The notes beneath the pieces are model-generated. The model ran no database searches. It was not told the origin of the DNA and saw nothing but the letters and a program-made list of their open reading frames with translations. Of a DNA stretch of 64,000 nt, positions 13,111-22,510 are shown piece after piece. Source of the stretch: a virus. The translations under genes were made by a program, and so were the position numbers. Numbering within the stretch: the stretch's first letter is position 1; the number at the start of each line of letters is the position of its first letter. The stretch spans positions 1 through 64,000 of IMG/VR virus record IMGVR_UViG_3300036820_000017. One strand, given 5' to 3'.

Positions 13111-15555
13111 TTGCCACAAGCACGCCGCAACACCAGCAGCCAAAGCAAAGGGCCCAAACCGCCGACCGAGATCGCGTCGAACGCCGGCTTCCTCGCACCC
13201 GCACCCCGCCGCCTCGCCCGCACCGGCGGCCCGATCGGCGACGCGTTCAGCGAAATCGGCACCAGCGGCCTGCGGCAATACGGCGGCTACGTCCTCGAGG
13301 AATGGCTCAACAAGCTCCAAGGGCGCCGTGCCGCATGGGTGTGGCGCGAAATGCTGGACAACGATCCGACGGTCGGCGCGGTCATTTTCGCGATCAAATG
13401 GCTCGCCCGCGGCGTCGAATGGCGCGTCGAAGAGGGCAACCAGCCCGAGGCCGCCGAGTTCGTCGAAGAGTGCATGCATGACATGTCGCACACGTGGGGC
13501 GACTTCGTGAGCGAGGTGCTGTCGTTCCTGCCGTACGGGTGGAGCTTCCACGAGCTGGTGTACAAGCGCCGGCAGGGCGCCGGGCCCGCGAAGCCGATGA
13601 CCCCGCCGGACGAGTTCGCGGGGCAGGGCGCCGAGACCGAGGAGGACGACAGCAACCCCGCGAGCAGCGCGTACACGGACGGGAAGATCGGCTGGCGGAA
13701 AATCCCGGTCCGCGCCCAGGAAACACTGCTGCACTGGGAATTTTCAGGCTACAGCGGAATTTCAGGGATGAACCAGATTGACTATCACGGCGGGAAGCAC
13801 ATCATCCCGATCGAGAAAGCCGTCCTGTTCCGCACGCAGACCACCCGGAACAACCCCGAGGGCAGGTCCGTCCTCCGCAACGCGTTCACGAGCTACGACC
13901 TCCTGAAGGGCATCAAGCAGATCGAGGCGATCGGCATCGAACGCGATCTCGCGGGCATCCCGATGGTCAAGGCGCCCGACGGCGTCGACATTTTCAGTCC
14001 GACCCAGAGCGCGCTGTTCAGCAAGATCAAGCAGATGGTCACGGGGATCCGCCGTGACGAGTATGAGGGGCTGATCTTCCCGTTCGGCTGGGAGTTCGAG
14101 CTCGTGTCCAGCGGCGGGTCGCGGCAGATTGATACGGACGCGATCATCCGCCGGTACCGGCAGGACATCGCCACGAGCATGCTCGCGGACTTCGTGCTGA
14201 TCGGCCAGGATGCTGTCGGCAGCTTCGCGATGGTCGACGTGAAATCGGACCTGTTTGGTGTCGCGATCGACGGGGTGCTGGACCTGGTGTGCGAGGTGAT
14301 GAACCGGTACGCGATCCCGCGGCTGCTCGCGATGAACGGGATGGACGTGACCGAGCCGCCGGAGATCCATCACGGGTCAGCCGGCCGGATTGATCTGGAG
14401 AAGGTCGGCGGGTTCCTGTTCCAGCTGGCCGGCAGTGGCGCGCCGATCCCGTGGTCGGTGCCGTTGCTGGAGTCGCTGTTTAGCGAGGCGGGGTTGCCGA
14501 CGAACTTTGAGGAGGCGACCGAGGATCCGATCCCGAAGGCGCCGAAGCCGGAGCCTGATCCGAACGATCCCGCGACACAGCCGGTCGGGCCGCCGAAGCT
14601 GACGCCGGGTGAGGAGCCGTTCGCGCGTGAGGCGCATCTCGGCACGGCAGCGCCACCGCCGCCCGCGCCCGCGGCTGCCAAGCCGCCCGCAGCCGACCCG
14701 AAAGCGAAGGCCAAGCCGCCGGTGCAGAAGGCCGACACCGACAACGACCACGTGTGGGACACCAGTCTCGGCCGCGCGATCAACGTCGCCCCGAAACTCC
14801 AAGAGCGTCACGCCATCCTGTCCGCCCAACTCGAGCAGGAGATCACCGCCGCGCTCGGACAACTCGGCGAGCAAGCCGCATCCAGCTTCCGCGGGATCGC
14901 GCACAAGTCAGCGGGCGGCAGCATGCTGCACCGCCTCGTCGGCCGTGTCGTCCGCAGCCTGAACCTGCCCTTGTGGATCAACCTGCATCTCAAGCCGATC
15001 CTTGCCAACCACGCCGGCCGGGTTGCCGCTGACACGCTGCGGACCCTCCAGGCCGAGGTCGGGTTGGAAATGCAGGTGGGTGAGCAGGACGCGCAGAAGC
15101 TCGCCGACACAGCCGGGACCGGGCTCGGGATGCGGGACATCGAGCCGCAGGTCCGCCAGTCGATCATGCAAGCGATCCGCGACGGCCTGAACGCGGGCGA
15201 GAACCCCGTCAAGACGGCTGACCGGATTCGCGCGCAGGTGCCGGCTGGCCGGTTCGTGAACGCCGGCGCGAAATACCGGTCACGTTTGATCGCGCGCGAC
15301 GCGACCGCGAACCTGCAACGCACGGCCGCGATCGCGGCGTACCGCTCTAACGATCACATCACCGGCGTGCAATTGGTCGACGGGATCTACGGGCCACCCC
15401 GCTCGGATGCGGCGTGCATGAGCCGCAGCGGGCAGACACTCCCGATCGACGAAGCCGACGACGCGCAGCCGAACCACCCTTTGTGCACGCTGGCGGTCAA
15501 CCCGATCGTGTCGGGGTCGCTCAGCAGCGACCGCGAGCCCGCGCTCGCCGCCTAA
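13111..15555 (+). CDS. Portal protein fused to MuF-like minor head protein
   Basis: TTG 13111, after a GGGAGGG Shine-Dalgarno, gives 814 residues. The first ~480 are portal-like (DUF935/gp29-like sequence with RRAAWVWREMLDNDPTVGAVIFAIKW, and QDIATSMLADFVLIGQDAVGSFA). A Pro/Ala/Lys-rich linker at about 485-555 joins a C-terminal Mu F-like head-morphogenesis domain that ends in the family's RDATANLQRTAAIAAYR and NHPLCTL motifs. The portal forms the dodecameric DNA channel at the capsid vertex, while MuF domains are carried inside the head. A single fused polypeptide is uncommon but known in some phages. Confidence 0.85.
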   Translation: MPQARRNTSSQSKGPKPPTEIASNAGFLAPAPRRLARTGGPIGDAFSEIGTSGLRQYGGYVLEEWLNKLQGRRAAWVWREMLDNDPTVGAVIFAIKWLARGVEWRVEEGNQPEAAEFVEECMHDMSHTWGDFVSEVLSFLPYGWSFHELVYKRRQGAGPAKPMTPPDEFAGQGAETEEDDSNPASSAYTDGKIGWRKIPVRAQETLLHWEFSGYSGISGMNQIDYHGGKHIIPIEKAVLFRTQTTRNNPEGRSVLRNAFTSYDLLKGIKQIEAIGIERDLAGIPMVKAPDGVDIFSPTQSALFSKIKQMVTGIRRDEYEGLIFPFGWEFELVSSGGSRQIDTDAIIRRYRQDIATSMLADFVLIGQDAVGSFAMVDVKSDLFGVAIDGVLDLVCEVMNRYAIPRLLAMNGMDVTEPPEIHHGSAGRIDLEKVGGFLFQLAGSGAPIPWSVPLLESLFSEAGLPTNFEEATEDPIPKAPKPEPDPNDPATQPVGPPKLTPGEEPFAREAHLGTAAPPPPAPAAAKPPAADPKAKAKPPVQKADTDNDHVWDTSLGRAINVAPKLQERHAILSAQLEQEITAALGQLGEQAASSFRGIAHKSAGGSMLHRLVGRVVRSLNLPLWINLHLKPILANHAGRVAADTLRTLQAEVGLEMQVGEQDAQKLADTAGTGLGMRDIEPQVRQSIMQAIRDGLNAGENPVKTADRIRAQVPAGRFVNAGAKYRSRLIARDATANLQRTAAIAAYRSNDHITGVQLVDGIYGPPRSDAACMSRSGQTLPIDEADDAQPNHPLCTLAVNPIVSGSLSSDREPALAA

Positions 15556-15593
15556 CCCAGCTTCGACAACCAGCCCTGACCGGGAGGTCACCC

Positions 15594-15833
15594 ATGGCAA
15601 TCCGCGCCGACCAGGAAGGCTCCGTCCTCCTGCACGACCAGAACGACCTCGTCGTCCGCAAGGACGGCACCAAGCTGTCAACCAGCGCGCACGGCGTCAC
15701 CACCGGGTTTACCGCCGCGACCGGCACCACCGTCGTGTCCGGTTCGACGTTCACCGGGAACATCGGCTCGACCGCGTACACGCTCAGCGACATTGTTGCG
15801 GCGCTGAAGACCCTCGGCGCGCTCGCACCCTGA
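15594..15833 (+). CDS. Head-fibre-like small structural protein, 79 aa
   Basis: ATG 15594 has a GGGAGGTCACCC leader. The product is beta-rich and Thr/Ser-rich and ends with a short helix (YTLSDIVAALKTLGALAP). That C-terminal pattern is common in small phage head-fibre and trimeric fibre proteins. It heads a cluster of appendage genes placed between portal and scaffold. Confidence 0.5.
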   Translation: MAIRADQEGSVLLHDQNDLVVRKDGTKLSTSAHGVTTGFTAATGTTVVSGSTFTGNIGSTAYTLSDIVAALKTLGALAP

Positions 15834-15839
15834 CCGCGG

Positions 15840-16427
15840 ATGGCTGAGATCACGATCAGCGTGCCGGTCGGGACGCTCAGCGGCGACCCGCAACGCGGCG
15901 GCGAGGTCGCTGCCGCCCCCGGCTTCGGGATCAACACCAGCGGCAAGGCGTACTTCAGTCCGAGCGGCGCGACCGCTGGGCAGGCCGCGTGGCTGCGCAT
16001 GTCCCCCGAGGGGCATTTAAAGCTCGTGCAGAGCACCACCACCTCGATGGACTACAGCCTCGTGGAGGGTGACGTCCGCCCGCTCGAGCTGCCGGACTCG
16101 GTGACCGTGGAGATCCGCGAGAAGGCGGGGAACAGTCCCGCGCCGCCGGCCTATCGGATGGTTGCGGTTCTCCCGTGCGATGGACGGCCCGTCGATGTCG
16201 CTGACTTGCAGACGGTGGCGTTGCGTCACGGCCGCCCACTCGAACTGCCCGATGCGGTGTTGCCTCCGGTGCGGGTGAAGGTCGGCGGGACTGTCGCCCG
16301 CGTGCCCGCGGCGGTCATCTCACCGCAGATCCATGAAGGACGGCCGCTGGAGCTCCCGGGCGCGGTCACCGGCCCGGTCCGGTCAGGCCGCCCGAGCGAA
16401 ACGAACCAGATCGGCATCGGATCATGA
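15840..16427 (+). CDS. Structural protein with RPLELP repeats, 195 aa
   Basis: Three copies of a repeat, RPLELPDSVTVEI, RPLELPDAVLPPV and RPLELPGAVTGPV, fill the second half. The N-terminus is beta-rich (ITISVPVGTLSGD). Repeats of this kind suggest an elongated beta fibre. No known family is recognised. It overlaps the next gene by four bases. Confidence 0.55.
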   Translation: MAEITISVPVGTLSGDPQRGGEVAAAPGFGINTSGKAYFSPSGATAGQAAWLRMSPEGHLKLVQSTTTSMDYSLVEGDVRPLELPDSVTVEIREKAGNSPAPPAYRMVAVLPCDGRPVDVADLQTVALRHGRPLELPDAVLPPVRVKVGGTVARVPAAVISPQIHEGRPLELPGAVTGPVRSGRPSETNQIGIGS

Positions 16428-17314
16428 CCCAGATCGGCATCGTCACCACCGGCCAAGGCGAAACGTCCGGGCAGTCACCCGTCGCCGACGGCGCCGGCGG
16501 ATTCACGTGGGCGACCCCCAGCGGTGGTGGAGGCTCGGCCGTCACGACCCGCAACGCGTCAGGCGCGACCGCGATCACCGTCGCATCATCCGGCGGCGCG
16601 TTCATCGACACGCTCACCGGCAACACCACCTACAGCGCCCCGACCGGCGCCGTAGGTGGCACCGAATGCTCGATCGACATGCAGATCACCCAGGACGGCG
16701 TCGGTGGCCGCACCCTGACCTGGACAGGCATCACGTGGCTCTCCGGGATCGCTCCAACGATGCCAACGGCGCCCGGGTCGATCCTGTACGTCTCGCTGTT
16801 CTCGCTCAACGGCGGCAGCGCCTGGTATGGAACCTACGGGCCGTTCACGCCCGCGCCGTGGCCTAACTCGACGTTCGGCTTCCCGGCGCTCGGCTCGTCA
16901 AACACGGCGTTCACCGCGAACGAGATCGCCGTCGCGGAGGTCGCGATCCCCGGTGCCGCGACCCTGACCGGCGTCTGCGCGCAGAACGGCGCGACCGGCA
17001 CCGGCACCATCATCCCAGTGCTGTACAGCGCGACGGGAACGCTACTGGCTAGCGCCGCGTCAGGTATCGCGCAGGTCGGAGGCAGCGGCCTGCAGCTGTT
17101 CGCATTCTCAGCGCCCTATGCGGCCGCGGCGGGCGCGTACTTCATCGGCCTGATGTTCCTCAGCGCCAGCACCAAGGTGTACTGCTGCTACGCGTGCAGC
17201 ATCTCCGGGCAGGTCGCCGGTGGCGGAACCACCCCGCCGTCGACGATCACCCCGCCGACGCTGCCGGGCGGCAACCCGACCGGCTATCTCGTCCCGGTCA
17301 TGTCGACGTACTGA
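16424..17314 (+). CDS. Appendage protein with shared N-terminal module, 296 aa
   Basis: The N-terminus (MTQIGIVTTGQGETSGQSPV) followed by ADGAGGFTW is nearly the same as that of the spike protein at 18791. It is probably a shared anchor to the virion. The rest is Gly/Ser/Thr-rich beta sequence ending in a Pro-rich segment (TTPPSTITPPTLPGG). No enzyme motif is seen. It is likely a fibre or baseplate/head appendage subunit. Confidence 0.6.
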   Translation: MTQIGIVTTGQGETSGQSPVADGAGGFTWATPSGGGGSAVTTRNASGATAITVASSGGAFIDTLTGNTTYSAPTGAVGGTECSIDMQITQDGVGGRTLTWTGITWLSGIAPTMPTAPGSILYVSLFSLNGGSAWYGTYGPFTPAPWPNSTFGFPALGSSNTAFTANEIAVAEVAIPGAATLTGVCAQNGATGTGTIIPVLYSATGTLLASAASGIAQVGGSGLQLFAFSAPYAAAAGAYFIGLMFLSASTKVYCCYACSISGQVAGGGTTPPSTITPPTLPGGNPTGYLVPVMSTY

Positions 17315-18753
17315 TGCGCGGAGCTCTACGCCGCAGCGGCACCTACCCCGCGTCGAGCCGATGGACAACCCAGAGCCCCTGGGATCTCCTGCCGAACGGG
17401 CATAAAGCCAAGGGCGTCACCATCTTTGACCGCAACTGGTACGGCGTCGCACCCGAAACGTATGTGCCGACGCATCTCGCGGACTTCTGGAACACCTGGG
17501 AGTGGTCCGCCGCGGGCGCGTTCGGCGCGGCCGGGAACTGGATCAAACCCCAGATCGACCTGGCGATCAGCATCGGCTGCAACTTCATCCGATTCTGCGG
17601 GACCGTCATCGGCCGCGACGCCAACGCCGGCTACACCAGCGGGTCGGGCGGCGGGATCATCCCCGACGCCCAGTATTTCCCGCAGTGGGCGCAGGTGCTG
17701 CAGTACTGCCGGTCGAACGGGATCTACTGCCAGCCGACGTTCGAGATCGATACCAGCCCATCCACATCGGGTCGCGCGTCCTATTCGACCACGAACGCGT
17801 GGCGGGTCCCGGAATGGAAGCGGCTGCTGCAACTGTTCCAGGCGTATCTCGACGTGGTGATGTGCGTCGACCTGCTGAACGAAGGGTATGGCTGGTGCTC
17901 GTCGACGAGCGATACGAGCTACGGCAATCCGGGCGGGAACACGTACAACTCGGTGATCATCTACGACGCGTTGAAGCCGACCGCGGGCGTGATCCCGTTG
18001 ACGGTCTCGACGTATTTCAAGGCGACCCCGAACCTGTCGAATCCGTGGGTGTCCAATAGCGGCGGGCAGCGACTCCCGACCAGCGGCGTGTTCGACTACT
18101 ACGACACGCACCTGTACTACGACCCCGTCAGCCCAGCCGAATATGACGGCCTGTTTCAGTCGGGGCTGCCGGTGCTGATGGGCGAGTTTGGGCAGAACAT
18201 GTCGGTCGGGACACCAGACCGGCAGCTGCGGTACAACAGCGCGCTCGCGATGGCTGAGCGGTCATCGAACGTTCCACCGCCCGCGTATCTCACGACGGCC
18301 GCGACGGGCGGGACGGTTCTGGCCGGCACCTATCAGGTCGAGATCACCTATGTCACCGCCGCGGGCGAGACGGTCGGATCGTTCGCGCAGAGCATCGTCA
18401 CGACCGGGAGCACGTCGACGATTGTGATCCAGTCCCCGCCGGCGGTGTCGGGCGCGACGGGCTGGTACGCGTATGTGACGCAGGCGGCCGGTTCGACGTT
18501 CACGCGGCAGCAGACGGCTGGCAGCCCAACGGCGATCAGCACGAACCTGACGGTGACCGCTCCACCGTCATCGTCGGGCGCGAACCCTCCCGGATCGGAC
18601 ACGAGCGGACTCGCGGCGCGGCACATGGCCGGCGCGAGCGCGTGGTGCATGGTCGACCACGACACGCAGACCAACGACGAGTGGGGGATCGCTGACGCCA
18701 GCGGAAACCTGCGGTCAGACGTGACCAGCATTTTCGAGAGCCTCCCGTCATGA
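17314..18753 (+). CDS. GH5-like glycoside hydrolase on virion appendage
   Basis: The 479-residue product has the TIM-barrel signature of clan A glycoside hydrolases. The acid/base motif is DLLNEGYGW with N189-E190, DTHLYYD carries H266, and the nucleophile motif is LMGEFGQ with E291. A beta-sandwich with GTYQVEITYVTAAGETVGSF follows at about residues 330-410, inserted before the barrel's last strand segment (WCMVDHDTQTNDEWGI). This predicts an endo-acting polysaccharide hydrolase that could clear capsule or surface glycan. No signal peptide is seen. It lies between two genes sharing an anchor module and overlaps the first as TGATG. Confidence 0.78.
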   Translation: MRGALRRSGTYPASSRWTTQSPWDLLPNGHKAKGVTIFDRNWYGVAPETYVPTHLADFWNTWEWSAAGAFGAAGNWIKPQIDLAISIGCNFIRFCGTVIGRDANAGYTSGSGGGIIPDAQYFPQWAQVLQYCRSNGIYCQPTFEIDTSPSTSGRASYSTTNAWRVPEWKRLLQLFQAYLDVVMCVDLLNEGYGWCSSTSDTSYGNPGGNTYNSVIIYDALKPTAGVIPLTVSTYFKATPNLSNPWVSNSGGQRLPTSGVFDYYDTHLYYDPVSPAEYDGLFQSGLPVLMGEFGQNMSVGTPDRQLRYNSALAMAERSSNVPPPAYLTTAATGGTVLAGTYQVEITYVTAAGETVGSFAQSIVTTGSTSTIVIQSPPAVSGATGWYAYVTQAAGSTFTRQQTAGSPTAISTNLTVTAPPSSSGANPPGSDTSGLAARHMAGASAWCMVDHDTQTNDEWGIADASGNLRSDVTSIFESLPS

Positions 18754-18790
18754 GCCGTCAACGCATGGATCGCAGATCAAGGGGGCACCG

Positions 18791-20653
18791 ATGACGCAGA
18801 TCACGCTCGTCACAACGGGGCAGGGCGAATCGGCGAGCCAAGTCCCGATCGCGGACGGGCTCGGCGGGTTTACGTGGGGTGCCGGCGGCGGCGGGAGTTT
18901 CACCCCGACTGGCGACCTCGGAGGCACCAGCGGCAACACGGTCGTCGAAACGGTTCTCGGCGGCAGCAAGCCGACCGTCGTCGGCTCCAAAGAGGTCTAC
19001 GCGCCAGTCGCGACAGGGACCGCTGCGACGGACTCAGCGAACCTCACGGCTGCGATCTCTGTAACTCCCGCTGGTGGCACGCTCTGGCTTGATGGGCATT
19101 ACAAGGTCAATGTGGTCCCGACGTTCCCGACGTCGATCACCGTGCTCGGCCGTCAGAAGATCACCTACTCCGGACTCAGTGCACTGCCCTCTGGACCGAA
19201 CTCGCTGAGCGACATCAGCGCCACAATCATTGAGCAGACCGTTGCCGGCAATGACGGCATCGATGTGACGATTACCGGCGGCACGTTCCATATGCATGAC
19301 ATCTGCGTCGCCTTCTCCACGGGCCTTGCATCCACCGGCCACGGGATCAACATGGCGCCAACGACCAACGTGGTGGGAGTCTACGGAGGCTCGATCGATG
19401 GCTGCATGGTCTACGGCCACGACGGCAATCACTATGCGCTCGTGCTCAACAATGAGCTTGAGGTCACGACCCGTAACTTCCGTTGGTCGGGCGGCGGTGG
19501 CATGCTAACCATCTGCCAGGCGAGTCTTGGGTTCAACACCGGCAACAACGTCCACATTCACCCGTACGGCGTCCTCAGCGCGTCAGGCACCGCGCACGGG
19601 TACGCGCACTCGTCGGCGGCGAACAGCGGCGCGAGCGGCATCCTGAACCTCATCACCTACGTCCGGCCGCAGGTGAACATCACCGGCGCGGCCGGGACGG
19701 CCGGGACGCAGAAGCTGTGGACCGACAGTGCGGGCGCATCCAACCCGCTGTACATCAACGTGATCGGCGCCGACCTCGAAGCGTCCGGCTACGCGAACAC
19801 GCTCGACTATGGGCCGTCGACGAACTTCATCGGCGGCACGTACGTCGCGAGCACCGCGACGATCAACCTGCTCAACTCGGTCAACACTGCGCTCGGCCCC
19901 CAGGCGCTGGCATTGGCGGGGCAGAACGCTGGGACGCAGCAGAAGACCGTCGCGATCGGCCAGGGCGCGTGCGCGGCGCAGACAACCGCGACCGCGACCG
20001 TCGGTGTCGGCTACTTCGCGTTGAACGCGGCAACGGGAGCTCAGAACACAGCGCTTGGCTACGAGGCTGGCGGTGCGGTGGTGGCTGGTGCTGCTGGCGT
20101 GTTTATCGGTAATGCCGCTGGATACAAGGGCGCGGGCACCTCGGGGAACGCGACGGTCGCGTCGAACTATGCGACAGCGATCGGCTATCAGGCGGGTCCG
20201 GGCAGCACTGGCGATCCCGCCAGCTACGTCGCGATCGGAAAGAACGCGACGGTCGGCAGCGCCTCGAGCGGAACGCAGGTCGGCACCTACGGCATCGCGA
20301 TCGGTGCTGGCACTGCCGCACAGTACAACGGGTCTGTCGCTATCGGCGTGAACCACAGCGGCGTAGCGGCGACCGCGACGGCGCAGGACATGATCGCGCT
20401 CGGCGGCCTCACCCACACCACCGTGTTCGGCGCCGGCTCGGGCACGTTCTCCGGCGGCGTGGTCCTCAACGGCTCAGGCTCGGCGCTGGCGACCAACGCC
20501 ACGAGCGGGTTCACCTACGTCCCAACGTGCGCCGGCGCACCGACCGGAACGCCGACCCTGTATACGGGGACTGTCCCGCTCGTGTTCGACACCACCGATG
20601 CGCGCCTGTACGTCTACAACTCGGGAGCGTGGACTGATGCCTTCACCGCCTAG
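18791..20653 (+). CDS. Tail-spike-like beta-helix protein with YadA-like roll
   Basis: The 620-residue protein starts with the anchor module also found at 16424 (MTQITLVTTGQGES...). A beta-helix-like region typical of spikes follows (ATDSANLTAAISVTPAGGTLWLDGHYKVN). The second half has repeated YadA/trimeric-autotransporter head motifs (VGVGYFALNAATGAQNTALGY, VFIGNAAGYKG, ATAIGYQAG), which form left-handed trimeric beta rolls. It ends with GSGSALATNATSGFTYVPTC, a common fibre C-terminus. The predicted role is receptor binding. Confidence 0.75.
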   Translation: MTQITLVTTGQGESASQVPIADGLGGFTWGAGGGGSFTPTGDLGGTSGNTVVETVLGGSKPTVVGSKEVYAPVATGTAATDSANLTAAISVTPAGGTLWLDGHYKVNVVPTFPTSITVLGRQKITYSGLSALPSGPNSLSDISATIIEQTVAGNDGIDVTITGGTFHMHDICVAFSTGLASTGHGINMAPTTNVVGVYGGSIDGCMVYGHDGNHYALVLNNELEVTTRNFRWSGGGGMLTICQASLGFNTGNNVHIHPYGVLSASGTAHGYAHSSAANSGASGILNLITYVRPQVNITGAAGTAGTQKLWTDSAGASNPLYINVIGADLEASGYANTLDYGPSTNFIGGTYVASTATINLLNSVNTALGPQALALAGQNAGTQQKTVAIGQGACAAQTTATATVGVGYFALNAATGAQNTALGYEAGGAVVAGAAGVFIGNAAGYKGAGTSGNATVASNYATAIGYQAGPGSTGDPASYVAIGKNATVGSASSGTQVGTYGIAIGAGTAAQYNGSVAIGVNHSGVAATATAQDMIALGGLTHTTVFGAGSGTFSGGVVLNGSGSALATNATSGFTYVPTCAGAPTGTPTLYTGTVPLVFDTTDARLYVYNSGAWTDAFTA

Positions 20654-20813
20654 CCCGGTCAGCGTCTCGACCGCCAAGATCGCGCTCGCGGCGATGGGCA
20701 ACCTGACGCTCACCGTCGGCGCCCCAGACTTCGATCAGGCGCTCGCTGACGTGCTCCGCGCCCGCCAGGAACTCCAGGCGATCATCGACAGCGCAGGACC
20801 ACCAGCCAGCTAG
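20637..20813 (+). CDS. Small hypothetical protein, 58 aa
   Basis: ATG 20637 overlaps the end of the spike gene by 17 bases. The product (MPSPPSPVSVSTAKIALAAMGN...DFDQALADVLRARQELQAIIDSAG) has a helical C-terminal half. It may be a spike chaperone or cap, by position only. Confidence 0.5.
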   Translation: MPSPPSPVSVSTAKIALAAMGNLTLTVGAPDFDQALADVLRARQELQAIIDSAGPPAS

Positions 20814-20822
20814 CGGCTGAGA

Positions 20823-20842
20823 GCGCGGACTGCAATCCGCGC
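20823..20842 (+). terminator. Hairpin without U tract
   Basis: GCGCGGA and TCCGCGC form a perfect 7-bp stem around CTGCAA in the 67-bp gap after the appendage genes, followed by CCCCC. It could stall or process transcripts, but it lacks a T run. Confidence 0.4.
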
Positions 20843-20880
20843 CCCCAGCCTGTCGCAGCCCCCGTGAAGGGAGGGCCACG

Positions 20881-21798
20881 ATGCGGACCAGACTTGCCCG
20901 ATGGACGCTCCTTGCCGCCAGCGCGGGAGCTTTTGCAACGGTTCTCCTGATCAAACCTGCCGCGACCCCCGACCCGTGGAACCGCGGGATCGGCCCAATC
21001 CGGCCAGCCAGCAGCGTGACCGCCAGCGCGTGGGATCGGCCAGCGATGACCAGCCCGATAACAGTCGTGTTATCAGACAGCAACCGGAATCTGAAGCTCA
21101 GCCAAACCCAGGACTACATCCTGCAGTGCGTCAACCCCGAAACGGTCACGTGGGGACTCGTCGTCTGGGGCGGCCACAACATCGAACTCCAAGACTGCGA
21201 CTGGGACAACAGCGCCGCCAGCTACGGCGCGCAATTCAAAGATCAGACCGGCACGCTGTACCTCCACGACGACCACTTCGCCGGCCCAGCACTAGCCGAG
21301 GGCATCGACCTGCAAGAGCCCGGGAACGTCACCGTCGTGATGCGCGACATCCTGATCGACACCGTCCACGGATCGCAGTCCACCAACCACGCCGACTGCC
21401 TCCAACTCTGGTCCGGGCCGCAACGACTCCTCGTCGACGGGTTCACGTGCACCACCACATATCAGGGGTTCTTCCTGCTGCCGAACAACCAGGACGCCAG
21501 CACGATCGAGAGTATCTACGACTTCCGGAACGTCAACATTCACGCCACCGGCGCGTACCCATGGACGCTCGCGGACGTCGGCCCGAGCTACCTCGGCACC
21601 GTTGACCTGTGGACGCAGAACATCTGGGTCGACGGCGCCGGCGAACCGCGCATGTACCCGGGCGATGACGGGTTCGAGGACGTGCAGACCGGGACGCCAC
21701 CGTACGGCGATTTCGTGACCGCCGCGTCAACCGGTGCGACCGGTGTCGACGAGCCAGCGAACGGGATCGATCCCGCGCCGCTACTCGGCGAGCAGTAG
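20881..21798 (+). CDS. Secreted beta-helix protein, 305 aa
   Basis: The N-terminus (MRTRLARWTLLAASAGAFATVLLI) is a signal peptide or anchor: two Arg then a hydrophobic stretch. Short repeated strands follow (WGLVVWGGHNIELQDCDWDNSA, GTLYLHDDHFAG, NVTVVMRDILIDTVHG, LLVDGFTCTTTYQG), typical of a right-handed parallel beta helix as in pectate lyases. A polysaccharide lyase or binding role is plausible. The signal peptide means it is exported rather than simply assembled in the cytoplasm, which is unusual next to virion genes. The Shine-Dalgarno is GGGAGGG. Confidence 0.65.
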   Translation: MRTRLARWTLLAASAGAFATVLLIKPAATPDPWNRGIGPIRPASSVTASAWDRPAMTSPITVVLSDSNRNLKLSQTQDYILQCVNPETVTWGLVVWGGHNIELQDCDWDNSAASYGAQFKDQTGTLYLHDDHFAGPALAEGIDLQEPGNVTVVMRDILIDTVHGSQSTNHADCLQLWSGPQRLLVDGFTCTTTYQGFFLLPNNQDASTIESIYDFRNVNIHATGAYPWTLADVGPSYLGTVDLWTQNIWVDGAGEPRMYPGDDGFEDVQTGTPPYGDFVTAASTGATGVDEPANGIDPAPLLGEQ

Positions 21799-21818
21799 CA
21801 CCGATCACAGGGGGAGCG

Positions 21819-22103
21819 ATGCTGACGATTCTCGCCGCGTGCTTCTCGATGTTCGTCCGTGACGGGCTCGGGACGATGCTGACCGTCGCCGAGGCGCGCG
21901 GCCAGGCCATCCTGGCGGGCGCGATGGACGCGTTCGGTGACATCGCGAGCATCGCCGTCACCTACTTCGGTCTGGACGCGCTGCTCACCCACGGCCTGGA
22001 CGCGCACACGATCCTGCTGCTCGCCTGCATTTTCCTGACGTCGTTCGCAGGGACGACGATGTGGACGAAGGTCAGCCGCCGGATCCCCGAGGTCGGGCTA
22101 TGA
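21819..22103 (+). CDS. Small membrane protein, 94 aa
   Basis: Hydrophobic segments near residues 1-12, 38-56 and 64-80 (SIAVTYFGLDALL, TILLLACIFLTSFAG) suggest two or three membrane helices. A basic C-terminus follows (TKVSRRIPEV). It has a GGGGAGCG Shine-Dalgarno and is coupled to the next membrane gene. A holin-like function is possible; no family is certain. Confidence 0.6.
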   Translation: MLTILAACFSMFVRDGLGTMLTVAEARGQAILAGAMDAFGDIASIAVTYFGLDALLTHGLDAHTILLLACIFLTSFAGTTMWTKVSRRIPEVGL

Positions 22104-22510
22104 CCGCCCGGCGCAGCATCGCCCGCGAACTGATGCTCGGCGCCGCGATCGCCGCGCTCGGGACGCTCCTGATCGTCGCCGCGATCGTGCTGTGGCACTG
22201 GCTGCGGAGCATCGGCTGGCTGTGGCATCCCCTCGGCGAATGCGTCGGCACGCCAGCCGCCGTCGTGCGATGCCGCTCATATAACTGGTGGAGTGGCCTG
22301 TCGGGCTCGGACATCACCGTCCCGTTCAGCACGATCTTCGCGGTGACCGTCTGGTACCTGCACCACCAGTGCGAAGAGCCCGGCTGCCTACGGATGGGCC
22401 ACCCGCACAACGAGCACGGACGCCCAGTCTGCCGCTCGCACTACCTCACCCATCAGCCACCTCAGGCCGGAGACCCCGCCATGCCGACAACTGCACACGA
22501 TGAGCGATGA
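22100..22510 (+). CDS. Membrane protein with Cys/His tail, 136 aa
   Basis: ATG 22100 overlaps the preceding stop. One strong membrane helix (LGAAIAALGTLLIVAAIVLWHWL) is followed by a second hydrophobic part (TVPFSTIFAVTVWYLHH). The tail C-EEPGC...GHPHNEHGRPVCRSHYLTH could bind zinc. Function is unknown. Confidence 0.55.
   Translation: MTARRSIARELMLGAAIAALGTLLIVAAIVLWHWLRSIGWLWHPLGECVGTPAAVVRCRSYNWWSGLSGSDITVPFSTIFAVTVWYLHHQCEEPGCLRMGHPHNEHGRPVCRSHYLTHQPPQAGDPAMPTTAHDER

Noticed and set aside
20814-20880. tRNA-Cys remnant (GGACTGCAATCC)
   Set aside because: The loop has six bases, and no D or T arm can be formed around it. A simple hairpin explains the sequence.
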